In this document: piece after piece, positions 45,784 to 59,907 of the stretch | How positions within the stretch are numbered: position 1 is the stretch's first letter | Layout of the letters: each line of letters starts with the position of its first letter | From: Streptomyces sp. NBC_00440 | Lineage (GTDB): Bacteria; Actinomycetota; Actinomycetes; Streptomycetales; Streptomycetaceae | Assembly: GCF_036014215.1 (NCBI RefSeq) | Contig: NZ_CP107921.1 | Coordinates: forward strand, 4,843,501 to 4,907,500 | Length of the DNA: 64,000 bases | Reading direction: 5' to 3' | The notes under the pieces: generated by a model | What the model was told of the DNA's origin: nothing | What the model saw: the letters and a program-made list of their open reading frames with translations, nothing else | The model's database searches: none | Program-made: the position numbers and the translations under genes

Positions 45784-47010
45784 TCAGTCCGTCGCCTCGG
45801 CCAGCAACTTCTGGATCCGGGAGACGCCCTCGACCAGGTCCTCGTCGCCGAGCGCGTACGACAGACGCAGGTATCCGGGGGTGCCGAACGCCTCACCGGG
45901 CACCACGGCGACCTCGACCTCGTCCAGGATCAGCGCGGCCAGCTCCACTGAGCTCTGCGGGCGCTTGCCGCGGATCTGCTTGCCGATGAGCGCCTTGACC
46001 GAGGGGTACGCGTAGAACGCGCCCTCCGGCTCCGGGCAGAGCACGCCGTCGATCTCGTTGAGCATCCGCACGATGGTCCTGCGGCGCCGGTCGAAGGCGG
46101 TGCGCATCTCGTCGACCGCGTCCAGGTTCCCCGACACCGCGGCGAGCGCGGCCATCTGCGAGACGTTGGAGACGTTGGAGGTGGCGTGCGACTGGAGGTT
46201 GGTCGCGGCCTTCACGACGTCCTTCGGGCCGACGATCCACCCCACGCGCCAGCCGGTCATGGCGTACGTCTTGGCCACGCCGTTGACCACGATGCACTTG
46301 TCGCGCAGATCGGGCACGACGGCGGGCAGCGAGGTGAACTTCGCGTCGCCGTAGATCAGGTGCTCGTAGATCTCGTCCGTCAGCACCCACAGACCGTGCT
46401 CGACGGCCCAGCGGCCGATGGCCTCGGTGTCGGCGGGGCTGTAGACGGCGCCCGTCGGGTTGGACGGCGAGACGAAGAGGACGACCTTGGTCCGCTCCGT
46501 ACGGGCGGCTTCCAACTGCTCGACGGAGACCCGGTAGCCGGTGGTCTCGTCGGCGACGACCTCGACCGGGACACCGCCCGCGAGCCGGATCGACTCGGGG
46601 TACGTGGTCCAGTACGGAGCCGGGACGATGACCTCGTCGCCCGGGTCGAGGATCGCGGCGAACGCCTGGTAGATGGCCTGCTTGCCGCCGTTGGTGACGA
46701 GTACCTGGGAGGCCTCGACCTCGTAACCGGAGTCGCGCAGGGTCTTCGCGGCGATGGCGGCCTTGAGCTCGGGGAGCCCGCCGGCCGGCGTGTAGCGGTG
46801 GTACTTCGGGTTGCGGCAGGCCTCGATCGCGGCCTCGACGATGTAGCCGGGCGTGGGGAAGTCGGGCTCACCGGCACCGAAGCCGATCACCGGACGCCCG
46901 GCGGCCTTCAGGGCCTTCGCCTTGGCGTCGACTGCCAGGGTGGCGGACTCGGAGATGGCACCGATGCGGGCGGAGACCCTGCGCTCGGTCGGAGGAGTTG
47001 CGGCGCTCAT
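45784..47010 (-). CDS. aspC: Aspartate aminotransferase (class I, PLP)
   Basis: 408 residues from ATG 47010; an ATG three codons upstream is also possible. Class Ib features: [44 protein letters not shown], and the PLP-lysine box [16 protein letters not shown]. Transfers the amino group of aspartate to 2-oxoglutarate; some family members also take prephenate. Upstream region holds a repeat (47087-47130). Monocistronic, ended by the 45701-45733 hairpin. Confidence 0.93.
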   Translation of the reverse strand: MSAATPPTERRVSARIGAISESATLAVDAKAKALKAAGRPVIGFGAGEPDFPTPGYIVEAAIEACRNPKYHRYTPAGGLPELKAAIAAKTLRDSGYEVEASQVLVTNGGKQAIYQAFAAILDPGDEVIVPAPYWTTYPESIRLAGGVPVEVVADETTGYRVSVEQLEAARTERTKVVLFVSPSNPTGAVYSPADTEAIGRWAVEHGLWVLTDEIYEHLIYGDAKFTSLPAVVPDLRDKCIVVNGVAKTYAMTGWRVGWIVGPKDVVKAATNLQSHATSNVSNVSQMAALAAVSGNLDAVDEMRTAFDRRRRTIVRMLNEIDGVLCPEPEGAFYAYPSVKALIGKQIRGKRPQSSVELAALILDEVEVAVVPGEAFGTPGYLRLSYALGDEDLVEGVSRIQKLLAEATD

Positions 47011-47086
47011 GGGGCCCATGGTCCCAGACCGCAAACGGACTCGGCACACAGGTTTCGATGGGCGGACACCGGCCGGACACCGGGCC

Positions 47087-47130
47087 GGGCAACGGCCGTA
47101 CACCGAGCTGGGCAACGGCCGTACACCGAG
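47087..47130. repeat. 21-bp direct repeat upstream of the aminotransferase gene
   Basis: GGGCAACGGCCGTACACCGAG at 47087-47107 and 47110-47130, two bases apart, followed by diverged GGGAACCGGGCC-like copies. The rest of the 293-bp gap to tRNA-Trp holds TAGGTT at 47285-47290, a fair -10 for the tRNA. Confidence 0.85.
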
Positions 47131-47303
47131 CGGGAACCGGGCCGGAACCGGAAGACACGGGCCGGCCGTGCACCGTCCCGGCCGAAGCTGTTCGACGTCA
47201 GGCCCCCGACCACGTACACTCACTCGTCGTTGGCCTCCACCAACCGTCCCGCCGAGCGCACTCCGTGCACCCGGTCGGATGCGGTAGGTTGGGGGAACCA
47301 CAA

Positions 47304-47376
47304 AGGGTCGTAGCTCAATTGGTAGAGCACTGGTCTCCAAAACCAGCGGTTGGGGGTTCAAGTCCCTCCGGCCCTG
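47304..47376 (+). tRNA. tRNA-Trp (anticodon CCA)
   Basis: 73 nt. Acceptor AGGGTCG/CGGCCCT, anticodon loop CTCCAAA in CTGGT/ACCAG, T loop TTCAAGT, discriminator G. No CCA is encoded. The tRNA-Trp, secE, nusG order is conserved in actinobacteria. Confidence 0.97.
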
Positions 47377-47483
47377 CTACACACACCTTCGCCAGGCTGT
47401 GTGCGCATGTACGTACATCTATGCACCGCCGTGCGGCTCCACCGGGCGCGGCACGGCCACGACCCGGAATCAGGTGAGAGATC

Positions 47484-47768
47484 GTGACGGACGCCGTCGG
47501 CTCCATCGACGTGCCTGATGCGCAGGATGAAGCGCCGGAGTCGAAGAAGGCACGCAAGGGCGGGAAGCGCGGCAAGAAGGGCCCCTTCGGCCGCCTCGCA
47601 CTCTTCTACCGCCAGATCGTCGCGGAACTGCGCAAGGTTGTCTGGCCGACTCGTAGCCAGCTCTCGACCTACACCTCCGTGGTGATCGTTTTCGTCGTCA
47701 TCATGATCGGCATCGTGACCGTGATTGACTATGGGTTCAACCAGGCCGCCAAGTACGTCTTTGGCTGA
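47484..47768 (+). CDS. secE: Preprotein translocase subunit SecE
   Basis: 94 residues: a Lys-rich cytoplasmic head, [23 protein letters not shown] (the conserved amphipathic helix) and one transmembrane helix ending AAKYVFG. It clamps SecY in the Sec channel. GTG start with GGTGAGAG upstream. Next to nusG, separated by an intrinsic-type hairpin. Confidence 0.95.
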   Translation: MTDAVGSIDVPDAQDEAPESKKARKGGKRGKKGPFGRLALFYRQIVAELRKVVWPTRSQLSTYTSVVIVFVVIMIGIVTVIDYGFNQAAKYVFG

Positions 47769-47777
47769 TCCGCGAAA

Positions 47778-47800
47778 GGCGCCGGGAGCGGCGTCTTTTT
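47778..47800 (+). terminator. U-tract hairpin between secE and nusG
   Basis: GGCGCCG-GGAG-CGGCGTC (one G.U) with flanking AAA/TTT pairs and a T5 tract, 10 bp after the secE stop and 43 bp before the nusG start. It looks like a genuine intrinsic terminator or attenuator, unusual within an operon. Confidence 0.75.
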
Positions 47801-47842
47801 CGCATGTTCCACCCGATTTGTATCCAGGAAGAAGCAGCCACA

Positions 47843-48748
47843 GTGTCTGACCCGAACCTGAACGAGGCCGTCGAGCCGGGCGAGAGCTTCGAGTCCGCAG
47901 AGGACGAGCTCGACATCGTCGAGGCGGCGGACGCTGGGAAGCCGGACCAGGCCGAAGCTGCCGACGCCGTCGCCGGTGAGCCCGCCGAAGAGGCAACTGT
48001 GCACACCGAGGACGAAGCGGTGGCCGTCGCGGAGACCGACGAGGACGCCGAGGCCGTGGACGAGGTCGAGGACGCCGCCGAAGAGGCCGAGGACGAGGAG
48101 GCTGCCGAAGAGGCCGCCGACGTTCCCCCGGTCGACCCGGTCGAGGCCCTGCGCCAGGAGCTCCGCGGTCTGCCCGGCGAGTGGTACGTCATCCACACGT
48201 ACGCCGGTTACGAGAAGCGTGTGAAGGCCAACCTGGAGCAGCGCGCCGTCTCGCTGAACGTCGAGGAGTTCATCTACCAGGCCGAAGTGCCCGAGGAAGA
48301 GATCGTCCAGATCAAGAACGGCGAGCGCAAGAACGTCCGCCAGAACAAGCTTCCCGGTTACGTCCTGGTCCGCATGGACCTCACCAACGAGTCCTGGGGC
48401 GTCGTCCGCAACACCCCCGGAGTCACCGGCTTCGTCGGCAACGCCTACGACCCGTACCCGCTGACCCTGGACGAGATCGTCAAGATGCTCGCCCCGGAGG
48501 CCGAGGAGAAGGCCGCCCGTGAGGCCGCCGAGGCCGAGGGCAAGCCGGCTCCGGCCCGCAAGGTCGAGGTCCAGGTGCTCGACTTCGAGGTCGGCGACTC
48601 GGTCACCGTCACCGACGGGCCGTTCGCGACGCTCCAGGCGACGATCAACGAGATCAACGCCGACTCGAAGAAGGTCAAGGGCCTCGTCGAGATCTTCGGC
48701 CGCGAGACCCCGGTCGAGCTCAGCTTCGACCAGATCCAGAAGAACTAG
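47843..48748 (+). CDS. nusG: Transcription termination/antitermination protein NusG
   Basis: 301 residues. An acidic low-complexity head (residues 1-110, mostly Glu/Ala/Asp/Val) is followed by the NGN domain ([23 protein letters not shown], from about 112) and the KOW domain ([24 protein letters not shown]). NusG couples RNA polymerase to Rho, ribosome and pausing. The acidic head is a common actinobacterial addition. GTG start; no strong Shine-Dalgarno (GGAAGAAG about 14 bases upstream). Confidence 0.96.
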   Translation: MSDPNLNEAVEPGESFESAEDELDIVEAADAGKPDQAEAADAVAGEPAEEATVHTEDEAVAVAETDEDAEAVDEVEDAAEEAEDEEAAEEAADVPPVDPVEALRQELRGLPGEWYVIHTYAGYEKRVKANLEQRAVSLNVEEFIYQAEVPEEEIVQIKNGERKNVRQNKLPGYVLVRMDLTNESWGVVRNTPGVTGFVGNAYDPYPLTLDEIVKMLAPEAEEKAAREAAEAEGKPAPARKVEVQVLDFEVGDSVTVTDGPFATLQATINEINADSKKVKGLVEIFGRETPVELSFDQIQKN

Positions 48749-48779
48749 TACCTCTCAGGGCTTCTGGCGCACACGCCTT

Positions 48780-48828
48780 CCAAGCAGGTCAGACCGGCTC
48801 CCGTAGCCGTCTGACCTGCTTGGTTTTT
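48780..48828 (+). terminator. Intrinsic terminator after nusG
   Basis: A 15-bp perfect stem (48780-48794 with 48809-48823) followed by T5, 31 bp after the stop. The loop has its own GGCT/AGCC pairing. Confidence 0.9.
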
Positions 48829-48923
48829 GGTCGCGCAGCTATACCCGTTATCGTTGCGCGGTATGCCTCCGTCCGGATGACCGGATGGCGGCGAAACACT
48901 CTCACTAGGACCCGGAGAGAGCA

Positions 48924-49358
48924 ATGCCTCCCAAGAAGAAGAAGGTCACGGGGCTTATCAAGCTCCAGATCAAGGCCGGCGCGGCCAACCCGGCTCCGCC
49001 GGTCGGCCCCGCGCTGGGCCAGCACGGCGTCAACATCATGGAGTTCTGCAAGGCCTACAACGCCGCGACCGAGTCGCAGCGTGGCATGGTCGTGCCGGTG
49101 GAGATCACGGTCTACGAGGACCGCTCCTTCACCTTCATCACCAAGACCCCGCCGGCCGCGAAGCTGATCCTCAAGGCCGCGGGCGTGGAGAAGGGCTCCG
49201 GCGAGCCGCACAAGACCAAGGTCGCCAAGCTCACCGGCGAGCAGGTCCGCGAGATCGCCACGACCAAGATGCCCGACCTGAACGCCAACGACATCGAGGC
49301 CGCGGCCAAGATCATCGCCGGCACCGCCCGTTCCATGGGCGTCACGGTCGAGGGCTGA
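48924..49358 (+). CDS. rplK: 50S ribosomal protein L11
   Basis: 144 residues: [28 protein letters not shown] (N-terminal, thiostrepton-relevant Pro region) and C-terminal [12 protein letters not shown]. With 23S rRNA it forms the GTPase-associated region. GGAGAGAG precedes the ATG. First of rplK-rplA. Confidence 0.97.
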   Translation: MPPKKKKVTGLIKLQIKAGAANPAPPVGPALGQHGVNIMEFCKAYNAATESQRGMVVPVEITVYEDRSFTFITKTPPAAKLILKAAGVEKGSGEPHKTKVAKLTGEQVREIATTKMPDLNANDIEAAAKIIAGTARSMGVTVEG

Positions 49359-49437
49359 TCAAGCCCCCCTCCGCACCACAGTGGTAGGGCCAGCGCCGGC
49401 CCGCACCACGACTCCCACTCCCCATCTAGGAGCAGAA

Positions 49438-50160
49438 GTGAAGCGCAGCAAGACTCTCCGCGCTGCGGACGCCAAGGTCGACGCGGACAAGCTGTACGCC
49501 CCGCTCGAAGCCGTCCGCCTCGCCAAGGACACCTCCGCGACCAAGTTCGACGGCACCGTCGAGGTCGCCATGCGTCTGGGCGTTGACCCGCGCAAGGCCG
49601 ACCAGATGGTCCGCGGCACCGTGAACCTGCCGCACGGCACCGGCAAGACCGCCCGGGTCCTGGTCTTCGCGACCGGTGACCGTGCTGCGGCCGCGGAGGC
49701 CGCCGGAGCCGACATCGTCGGCGCCGACGAGCTCATCGACGAGGTGGCGAAGGGCCGTCTGGACTTCGACGCCGTCGTCGCCACCCCGGACCTCATGGGC
49801 AAGGTCGGCCGCCTCGGCCGCGTGCTCGGTCCGCGTGGGCTCATGCCGAACCCGAAGACCGGAACGGTCACCCCGGACGTAACGAAGGCTGTCACGGACA
49901 TCAAGGGCGGCAAGATCGAGTTCCGCGTCGACAAGCACTCGAACCTGCACTTCATCATCGGCAAGGTCTCCTTCGACGAGACCAAGCTGGTCGAGAACTA
50001 CGCCGCCGCACTGGAGGAAGTCCTCCGTCTGAAGCCGTCGGCCGCCAAGGGCCGCTACATCAAGAAGGCCACGCTGGCCACCACGATGGGCCCCGGCATC
50101 CCGCTGGACGCCAACCGCACCCGCAACCTCCTCGTCGAGGAGGACCCGGCCGCCGTCTGA
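49438..50160 (+). CDS. rplA: 50S ribosomal protein L1
   Basis: 240 residues. L1 features: [14 protein letters not shown] start, [18 protein letters not shown] and [23 protein letters not shown]1 forms the E-site stalk and can repress its operon. GTG start with AGGAGCAG upstream. It is followed by a very strong hairpin. Confidence 0.97.
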   Translation: MKRSKTLRAADAKVDADKLYAPLEAVRLAKDTSATKFDGTVEVAMRLGVDPRKADQMVRGTVNLPHGTGKTARVLVFATGDRAAAAEAAGADIVGADELIDEVAKGRLDFDAVVATPDLMGKVGRLGRVLGPRGLMPNPKTGTVTPDVTKAVTDIKGGKIEFRVDKHSNLHFIIGKVSFDETKLVENYAAALEEVLRLKPSAAKGRYIKKATLATTMGPGIPLDANRTRNLLVEEDPAAV

Positions 50161-50200
50161 TCCTCCGGATCGGTAGGCAGCCGCGGGACACGCGTGCTGT

Positions 50201-50242
50201 GAGCCGGGCCCCGCACCTCTCCGGAGGTGCGGGGCCCGGCTC
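50201..50242 (+). terminator. Very strong hairpin after rplA
   Basis: A perfect 19-bp stem (50201-50219 with 50224-50242) and a TCCG loop, 41 bp past the stop. It separates rplKA from rplJL. Confidence 0.9.
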
Positions 50243-50473
50243 CTTCGCGTTTCCCGCGCCGCTCCGCGCGTCCAGGCCCCCGCGCCTCCGTACGCCCGTA
50301 CCTCCGTACGCCCGTACCTCCGGCCTCTGGGGGCCTCCGGCGGCGCGACGGGACCACGTACGGCGTCATCCTGCGCTGCTCCGGCTACGGCGTGGAGGTA
50401 CGGGCCGAAGCGGCGGGAGGACGCCGTCCTCTACCCCCGAACCGGAGGATCAATCAGCCGCCCGGGAACGGAT

Positions 50474-50503
50474 TTGCTCGGCGTGCCCCCGTTCACGTAC
50501 TCT
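50474..50503 (+). promoter_or_regulatory. rplJL promoter
   Basis: TTGCTC (50474-50479), 18-base spacer, TACTCT (50498-50503). It would start transcription near 50510, giving a leader of about 210 nt. The upstream part of the 50161-50720 gap otherwise contains only the rplA terminator and GC-rich sequence with repeated CGTACGCCCGTACCTCC elements near 50285. Confidence 0.6.
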
Positions 50504-50509
50504 TCCGAC

Positions 50510-50720
50510 GAAGCCAAAGACCGCTGGTCGTTGCCGTGTGCTCGTAAGAGGGCGCGGTGGCCGAAGGATCCGCTGGAAGCGGGCGACTCGCGCAGGTGAT
50601 CGTGGAAGTGCTCCCGGATCCGTCCGGTCGAGCTCGCGCCCCGTGCACCTGTGCCGGGGCGTTTCGTCTGTCCAGCCCCTTCTGAGCGGTCCTCATCACC
50701 CGGAAGGAGGCCGACGCTCT
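50510..50720 (+). promoter_or_regulatory. L10 leader (autoregulatory 5' UTR)
   Basis: The leader of rplJ contains the elements expected of the bacterial ribosomal protein L10 leader, including GACCGCTGGTCG at 50520-50531, which can pair with itself, and a downstream GGATCCGCTGGAAGCGGGCGA segment near 50565-50585. L10(L12)4 binds such leaders to repress rplJL translation. No covariance test was possible. Confidence 0.55.
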
Positions 50721-51278
50721 ATGGCAAGGCCCGACAAGGCTGCCGCGGTAGCCGAGCTGGCGGACAAGTTCCGCAGCTCGAACGCCGCTGTGCTGACCGA
50801 GTACCGGGGTCTCACCGTGGCCCAGCTCAAGCAGCTGCGCCGTTCGCTCGGTGAGAACGCCCAGTACGCCGTGGTGAAGAACACGCTGACCAAGATCGCG
50901 GCCAACGAGGCCGGGATCAACACGCTGGACGACCTGTTCGCAGGTCCGACGGCGGTTGCCTTCGTCACCGGTGACCCGGTGGAGTCGGCGAAGGGTCTTC
51001 GTGACTTCGCCAAGGAGAACCCCAACCTCGTCATCAAGGGCGGTGTCCTTGATGGTAAGGCGCTGTCCGCGGATGAGATCAAGAAGCTCGCGGACCTTGA
51101 GTCCCGCGAGGTTCTGCTCGCCAAGGTGGCCGGTGGAATCAAGGCGTCGATGGCCAAGGCCGCGGCGACTTTCCAGGCCCCGCTGTCGGAGTTCGTCCGT
51201 ACCGCGGACGCCCTTCGCGCCAAGGTCGAGCAGGGCGGTGCCGGTACGCCGGCTCCCGCCGAGGCCGACGCCGAGTAA
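50721..51278 (+). CDS. rplJ: 50S ribosomal protein L10
   Basis: 185 residues, [21 protein letters not shown] and [15 protein letters not shown]-terminal helix binds L12 dimers. AAGGAGG ten bases before ATG 50721. Second in the L10-L12 stalk operon that leads into rpoBC. Confidence 0.97.
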   Translation: MARPDKAAAVAELADKFRSSNAAVLTEYRGLTVAQLKQLRRSLGENAQYAVVKNTLTKIAANEAGINTLDDLFAGPTAVAFVTGDPVESAKGLRDFAKENPNLVIKGGVLDGKALSADEIKKLADLESREVLLAKVAGGIKASMAKAAATFQAPLSEFVRTADALRAKVEQGGAGTPAPAEADAE

Positions 51279-51359
51279 TTCGGCTTCGCGTCGCAGCGGG
51301 CCCGTACGCCCGCCGTCATATACATCCGGCACCTGCCGAAAAAGTGGAAGGACGCCATC

Positions 51360-51746
51360 ATGGCGAAGCTGTCCCAGGACGAGCTGCTTGAGCAGTTCGA
51401 GACCCTGACCCTCATCGAGCTCTCCGAGTTCGTCAAGGCCTTCGAGGAGAAGTTCGACGTCAAGGCTGCCGCCCCGGTCGCCGTTGCCGCCGCCGGTGGT
51501 GCCGCTGCCGGTGCCGCTGAGGCCGCTGAGGAGCAGGACGAGTTCGACGTCATCCTCACGGGTGCCGGCGACAAGAAGATCCAGGTCATCAAGGTCGTGC
51601 GTGAGCTGACCTCGCTGGGTCTCAAGGAGGCCAAGGACCTCGTGGACGGCGCCCCGAAGCCCGTCCTTGAGAAGGTCGCCAAGGAGGCCGCTGAGAAGGC
51701 CGCCGAGTCCCTCAAGGGCGCCGGCGCCTCGGTCGAGGTCAAGTAA
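51360..51746 (+). CDS. rplL: 50S ribosomal protein L7/L12
   Basis: 128 residues. Acidic stalk protein: N-terminal dimer domain [21 protein letters not shown], Ala-rich hinge (about 42-58) and C-terminal domain [28 protein letters not shown]. It recruits translational GTPases. It is followed 52 bp later by a hairpin. Confidence 0.97.
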   Translation: MAKLSQDELLEQFETLTLIELSEFVKAFEEKFDVKAAAPVAVAAAGGAAAGAAEAAEEQDEFDVILTGAGDKKIQVIKVVRELTSLGLKEAKDLVDGAPKPVLEKVAKEAAEKAAESLKGAGASVEVK

Positions 51747-51798
51747 TTCCGGGAGTCTCCGGACTCCCTCGTACGCCCTCGGCGTACACCTGCACAGC

Positions 51799-51832
51799 GA
51801 AGGGCGATCACCCATCCGGGTGGTCGCCCTTC
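51799..51832 (+). terminator. Attenuator/terminator between rplL and rpoB
   Basis: GAAGGGCGATCACCC with GGGTGGTCGCCCTTC, 15 pairs including one G.U, and an ATCC loop. Nearly the same hairpin follows rpoC at 59821-59857. Confidence 0.8.
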
Positions 51833-51860
51833 CGCGTGCCTGACGCCCCTCCTGCCTGCC

Positions 51861-51888
51861 TTGCTCTTCCCGCCGTGACGAGTATGGT
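51861..51888 (+). promoter_or_regulatory. Secondary candidate rpoB promoter
   Basis: TTGCTC, 16-base spacer, TATGGT. It lies just after the rplL terminator and would give a leader of about 400 nt. Confidence 0.3.
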
Positions 51889-52107
51889 GATCTTCGTTGC
51901 GCGCCGGGCCAGGTGGCTTCTCTCGCTCCCGCAGCGCGGCCGGTGGCGACCCCCGAGGGGTGGGGGGCCTTGACGAACCGCACGGAGCGCGCAATTCTCA
52001 GGACGCGTCGTCACATCGATCCGTATCCGAGGCATGGATCGGCGACGAAGAGGGAAGCTTTGACGCAGGTGTTGAGAAGAAGAATGAGGGTCTCCCAGAA
52101 CCCGCTC

Positions 52108-52136
52108 TGGACATCAGTGAGCCCAGTGGCTACACT
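52108..52136 (+). promoter_or_regulatory. Main candidate rpoBC promoter
   Basis: TGGACA (52108-52113), exactly 17 bases, TACACT (52131-52136). Near-consensus and placed 160 bp before the rpoB start. The remaining 51833-52297 sequence holds no gene-like frame. Confidence 0.6.
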
Positions 52137-52297
52137 GACCCTTTGCGCTGCCTGTTAGCTGCCTCCTGCCCGTCACCAGGGGCATGCCCACGCTTGAGCA
52201 TCGATGACTGCCCTCCCTGACCAGGGATGTCTGCCTCTGTGCCCCGCTTGGGACCGGTACGCGCGTAGTGAGTCCGAGCCCTCGGAAGGACCCCCTC

Positions 52298-55200
52298 TTG
52301 GCCGCCTCGCGCAACGCCTCGACCTCCAATACGAACAACGGCGCCAGCACCGCCCCGCTGCGCATCTCCTTTGCAAAGATCAGGGAGCCCCTTGAGGTTC
52401 CGAACCTCCTTGCGCTGCAGACCGAGAGCTTTGACTGGCTGCTCGGGAATGCCGCTTGGAAGGGTCGCGTCGAGGCCGCTCTCGAGAGCGGACAGGACGT
52501 TCCCACCAAGTCCGGTCTGGAAGAGATCTTCGAAGAGATCTCGCCGATCGAGGACTTCTCGGGGTCGATGTCGCTGACGTTCCGCGACCACCGTTTCGAG
52601 CCCCCGAAGAACTCGATCGACGAGTGCAAGGACCGCGACTTCACGTTCGCTGCGCCGCTCTTCGTCACGGCCGAGTTCACCAACAACGAGACCGGTGAGA
52701 TCAAGTCTCAGACGGTCTTCATGGGCGATTTCCCGCTCATGACCAACAAGGGCACGTTCGTCATCAACGGCACCGAGCGTGTCGTGGTGTCGCAGCTGGT
52801 CCGTTCGCCCGGTGTCTACTTCGACTCCTCCATCGACAAGACGTCCGACAAGGACATCTTCTCGGCCAAGATCATCCCGTCCCGGGGTGCCTGGCTGGAG
52901 ATGGAGATCGACAAGCGCGACATGGTCGGTGTCCGCATCGACCGCAAGCGCAAGCAGTCCGTCACCGTCCTCCTCAAGGCTCTCGGCTGGACCACTGAGC
53001 AGATCCTTGAAGAGTTCGGCGAGTACGAGTCGATGCGCGCCACCCTGGAGAAGGACCACACCCAGGGCCAGGACGACGCACTGCTCGACATCTACCGCAA
53101 GCTGCGTCCGGGCGAGCCGCCCACACGCGAGGCTGCTCAGACGCTGCTTGAGAACCTCTACTTCAACCCGAAGCGCTACGACCTCGCGAAGGTCGGCCGC
53201 TACAAGGTGAACAAGAAGCTCGGCGCCGACGAGCCGCTCGACGCCGGTGTCCTCACCAGCGACGACGTCATCGCCACCATCAAGTACCTGGTCAAGCTGC
53301 ACGCCGGCGAGACCGAGACGGTGGGCGAGTCCGGCCGTCAGATCGTCGTCGAGACCGACGACATCGACCACTTCGGCAACCGCCGTCTGCGCAACGTCGG
53401 CGAGCTCATCCAGAACCAGGTCCGTACCGGCCTGGCCCGGATGGAGCGCGTCGTGCGTGAGCGCATGACGACCCAGGACGTCGAGGCGATCACGCCGCAG
53501 ACCCTGATCAACATCCGGCCCGTCGTCGCCTCCATCAAGGAGTTCTTCGGCACCAGCCAGCTGTCCCAGTTCATGGACCAGAACAACCCGCTGTCGGGTC
53601 TCACCCACAAGCGCCGTCTGTCGGCTCTTGGCCCGGGTGGTCTCTCCCGTGAGCGGGCCGGCTTCGAGGTCCGTGACGTGCACCCGTCCCACTACGGACG
53701 CATGTGCCCGATCGAGACGCCCGAAGGCCCGAACATCGGTCTGATCGGTTCGCTCGCCTCCTACGGCCGGGTCAACGCGTTCGGCTTCGTCGAGACGCCG
53801 TACCGCAAGGTCGTCGAAGGTGTCGTCACCGACGACGTCGACTACCTGACGGCCGACGAGGAAGACCGCTTCGTCATCGCCCAGGCCAACGCGACGCTCT
53901 CCGAGGACATGCGGTTCACCGAGCCGCGCGTCCTGGTCCGCCGCCGTGGTGGCGAGGTCGACTACATCCCCGGCGACGACGTCGACTACATGGATGTCTC
54001 GCCGCGCCAGATGGTGTCGGTCGCGACCGCCATGATCCCGTTCCTTGAGCACGACGACGCCAACCGTGCCCTCATGGGCGCGAACATGATGCGTCAGGCC
54101 GTGCCGCTGATCCAGTCCGAGGCGCCGCTGGTCGGCACCGGCATGGAGTACCGCTGCGCGGTCGACGCCGGTGACGTCCTCAAGGCGGAGAAGGACGGTG
54201 TGGTCCAGGAGGTATCCGCGGACTACATCACCATCGCCAACGACGACGGCACGTACTCGACGTACCGCATCGCCAAGTTCTCCCGCTCGAACCAGGGCAC
54301 ATCGGTCAACCAGAAGGTCGTCGTCAACGAGGGCGACCGGGTGATCGAGAGCCAGGTGCTGGCCGACGGTCCCGCGACCGAGAACGGCGAGATGGCGCTC
54401 GGCAAGAACCTTCTTGTCGCCTTCATGCCGTGGGAGGGTCACAACTACGAGGACGCGATCATCCTGTCGCAGCGCCTCGTGCAGGACGACGTCCTCTCCT
54501 CGATCCACATCGAGGAGCACGAGGTCGACGCCCGTGACACCAAGCTCGGCCCGGAGGAGATCACCCGGGACATCCCGAACGTCTCCGAAGAGGTCCTCGC
54601 CGACCTCGACGAGCGCGGCATCATCCGTATCGGTGCCGATGTCGTCGCCGGTGACATCCTGGTCGGCAAGGTCACGCCCAAGGGCGAGACCGAGCTCACC
54701 CCGGAGGAGCGCCTGCTCCGTGCGATCTTCGGTGAGAAGGCGCGCGAAGTGCGCGACACCTCGCTGAAGGTGCCGCACGGTGAGATCGGCAAGGTCATCG
54801 GCGTCCGCGTCTTCGACCGTGAAGAGGGCGACGAGCTGCCGCCGGGCGTGAACCAGCTGGTCCGCGTCTACGTCGCGCAGAAGCGCAAGATCACCGACGG
54901 TGACAAGCTCGCCGGCCGTCACGGCAACAAGGGCGTCATCTCGAAGATCCTGCCGATCGAGGACATGCCGTTCCTGGAGGACGGCACCCCGGTCGACATC
55001 ATCCTCAACCCGCTGGGTGTCCCGTCCCGAATGAACCCGGGCCAGGTCCTGGAGATCCACCTCGGCTGGCTCGCCAGCCAGGGCTGGAAGGTCGAGGGCA
55101 ACGAGGAGTGGATGGAGCGCCTCAAGTCCATCGGCGCCGACGATGTCGCCCCCGGCACCAACGTCGCCACCCCGGTCTTCGACGGTGCGCGCGAGGACGA

Positions 55201-55780
55201 GATCTCCGGTCTCTTCGAGTCCACCATCCCGAACCGCGACGGTGACCGCATGGTCCTCCCGTCCGGCAAGGCCCGGATGTTCGACGGCCGCTCCGGCGAG
55301 CCTTTCCCGGACCCGGTCTCGGTCGGGTACATGTACATCCTCAAGCTCCACCACCTGGTCGACGACAAGCTGCACGCGCGTTCGACCGGTCCGTACTCGA
55401 TGATCACCCAGCAGCCGCTGGGTGGTAAGGCTCAGTTCGGTGGACAGCGCTTCGGTGAGATGGAGGTGTGGGCGCTGGAGGCTTATGGCGCCGCGTACGC
55501 CCTCCAGGAGCTGCTGACGATCAAGTCCGACGACGTGACCGGCCGCGTGAAGGTCTACGAGGCCATCGTCAAGGGCGAGAACATCCCCGAGCCCGGCATT
55601 CCCGAGTCCTTCAAGGTGCTCATCAAGGAGATGCAGTCGCTCTGCCTCAACGTGGAGGTGCTGTCCTCGGACGGCATGTCCATCGAGATGCGCGACACGG
55701 ACGAGGACGTCTTCCGTGCAGCGGAGGAGCTCGGTATCGACCTGTCCCGGCGAGAGCCGAGCAGCGTCGAAGAGGTCTGA
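52298..55780 (+). CDS. rpoB: RNA polymerase beta subunit
   Basis: 1160 residues from the TTG at 52298, GGAAGGA seven bases upstream; MAASRNAST is the start known for streptomycete RpoB. A GTG ten codons upstream has no better site. Rifampicin cluster I is wild type: [32 protein letters not shown] with Asp427, His437 and Ser442. This gives a sensitive-type site by family knowledge. Followed by rpoC after 127 bp. Confidence 0.98.
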   Translation: MAASRNASTSNTNNGASTAPLRISFAKIREPLEVPNLLALQTESFDWLLGNAAWKGRVEAALESGQDVPTKSGLEEIFEEISPIEDFSGSMSLTFRDHRFEPPKNSIDECKDRDFTFAAPLFVTAEFTNNETGEIKSQTVFMGDFPLMTNKGTFVINGTERVVVSQLVRSPGVYFDSSIDKTSDKDIFSAKIIPSRGAWLEMEIDKRDMVGVRIDRKRKQSVTVLLKALGWTTEQILEEFGEYESMRATLEKDHTQGQDDALLDIYRKLRPGEPPTREAAQTLLENLYFNPKRYDLAKVGRYKVNKKLGADEPLDAGVLTSDDVIATIKYLVKLHAGETETVGESGRQIVVETDDIDHFGNRRLRNVGELIQNQVRTGLARMERVVRERMTTQDVEAITPQTLINIRPVVASIKEFFGTSQLSQFMDQNNPLSGLTHKRRLSALGPGGLSRERAGFEVRDVHPSHYGRMCPIETPEGPNIGLIGSLASYGRVNAFGFVETPYRKVVEGVVTDDVDYLTADEEDRFVIAQANATLSEDMRFTEPRVLVRRRGGEVDYIPGDDVDYMDVSPRQMVSVATAMIPFLEHDDANRALMGANMMRQAVPLIQSEAPLVGTGMEYRCAVDAGDVLKAEKDGVVQEVSADYITIANDDGTYSTYRIAKFSRSNQGTSVNQKVVVNEGDRVIESQVLADGPATENGEMALGKNLLVAFMPWEGHNYEDAIILSQRLVQDDVLSSIHIEEHEVDARDTKLGPEEITRDIPNVSEEVLADLDERGIIRIGADVVAGDILVGKVTPKGETELTPEERLLRAIFGEKAREVRDTSLKVPHGEIGKVIGVRVFDREEGDELPPGVNQLVRVYVAQKRKITDGDKLAGRHGNKGVISKILPIEDMPFLEDGTPVDIILNPLGVPSRMNPGQVLEIHLGWLASQGWKVEGNEEWMERLKSIGADDVAPGTNVATPVFDGAREDEISGLFESTIPNRDGDRMVLPSGKARMFDGRSGEPFPDPVSVGYMYILKLHHLVDDKLHARSTGPYSMITQQPLGGKAQFGGQRFGEMEVWALEAYGAAYALQELLTIKSDDVTGRVKVYEAIVKGENIPEPGIPESFKVLIKEMQSLCLNVEVLSSDGMSIEMRDTDEDVFRAAEELGIDLSRREPSSVEEV

Positions 55781-55907
55781 CGGGTTGGCCGGCCGCCTCG
55801 CTCTGAGGCGGCCGGCTCTCCCCGGACCCGTTCAGACCATTGCTGAAGTGCCCATTTTTCTCGCTGACGCGAGGGGCTCGAACCCCCGAAAGAGGGATTG
55901 ACGACAA

Positions 55908-59807
<3,900 letters not shown>

Positions 59808-59820
59808 GGCGCATGTCTGA

Positions 59821-59857
59821 CGAAGGGCGGTCACCCCTGTGGGGTGGCCGCCCTTCG
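59821..59857 (+). terminator. Terminator after rpoC
   Basis: 17-pair stem including one G.U (CGAAGGGCGGTCACCCC...), TGT loop, 14 bp after the stop. It matches the rplL hairpin in sequence. It also faces the convergent M48 gene and can serve both sides. Confidence 0.85.
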
Positions 59858-59907
59858 GCGTACCGGCGTGCTGTCCTTCTCGGTGCTGTCCTCCGCGCCC
59901 GTCCTTC

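Noticed and set aside
53521..53640. Rifampicin-resistance changes in RpoB
   Set aside because: Positions Asp427, His437 and Ser442 are wild type; no resistance-type change.
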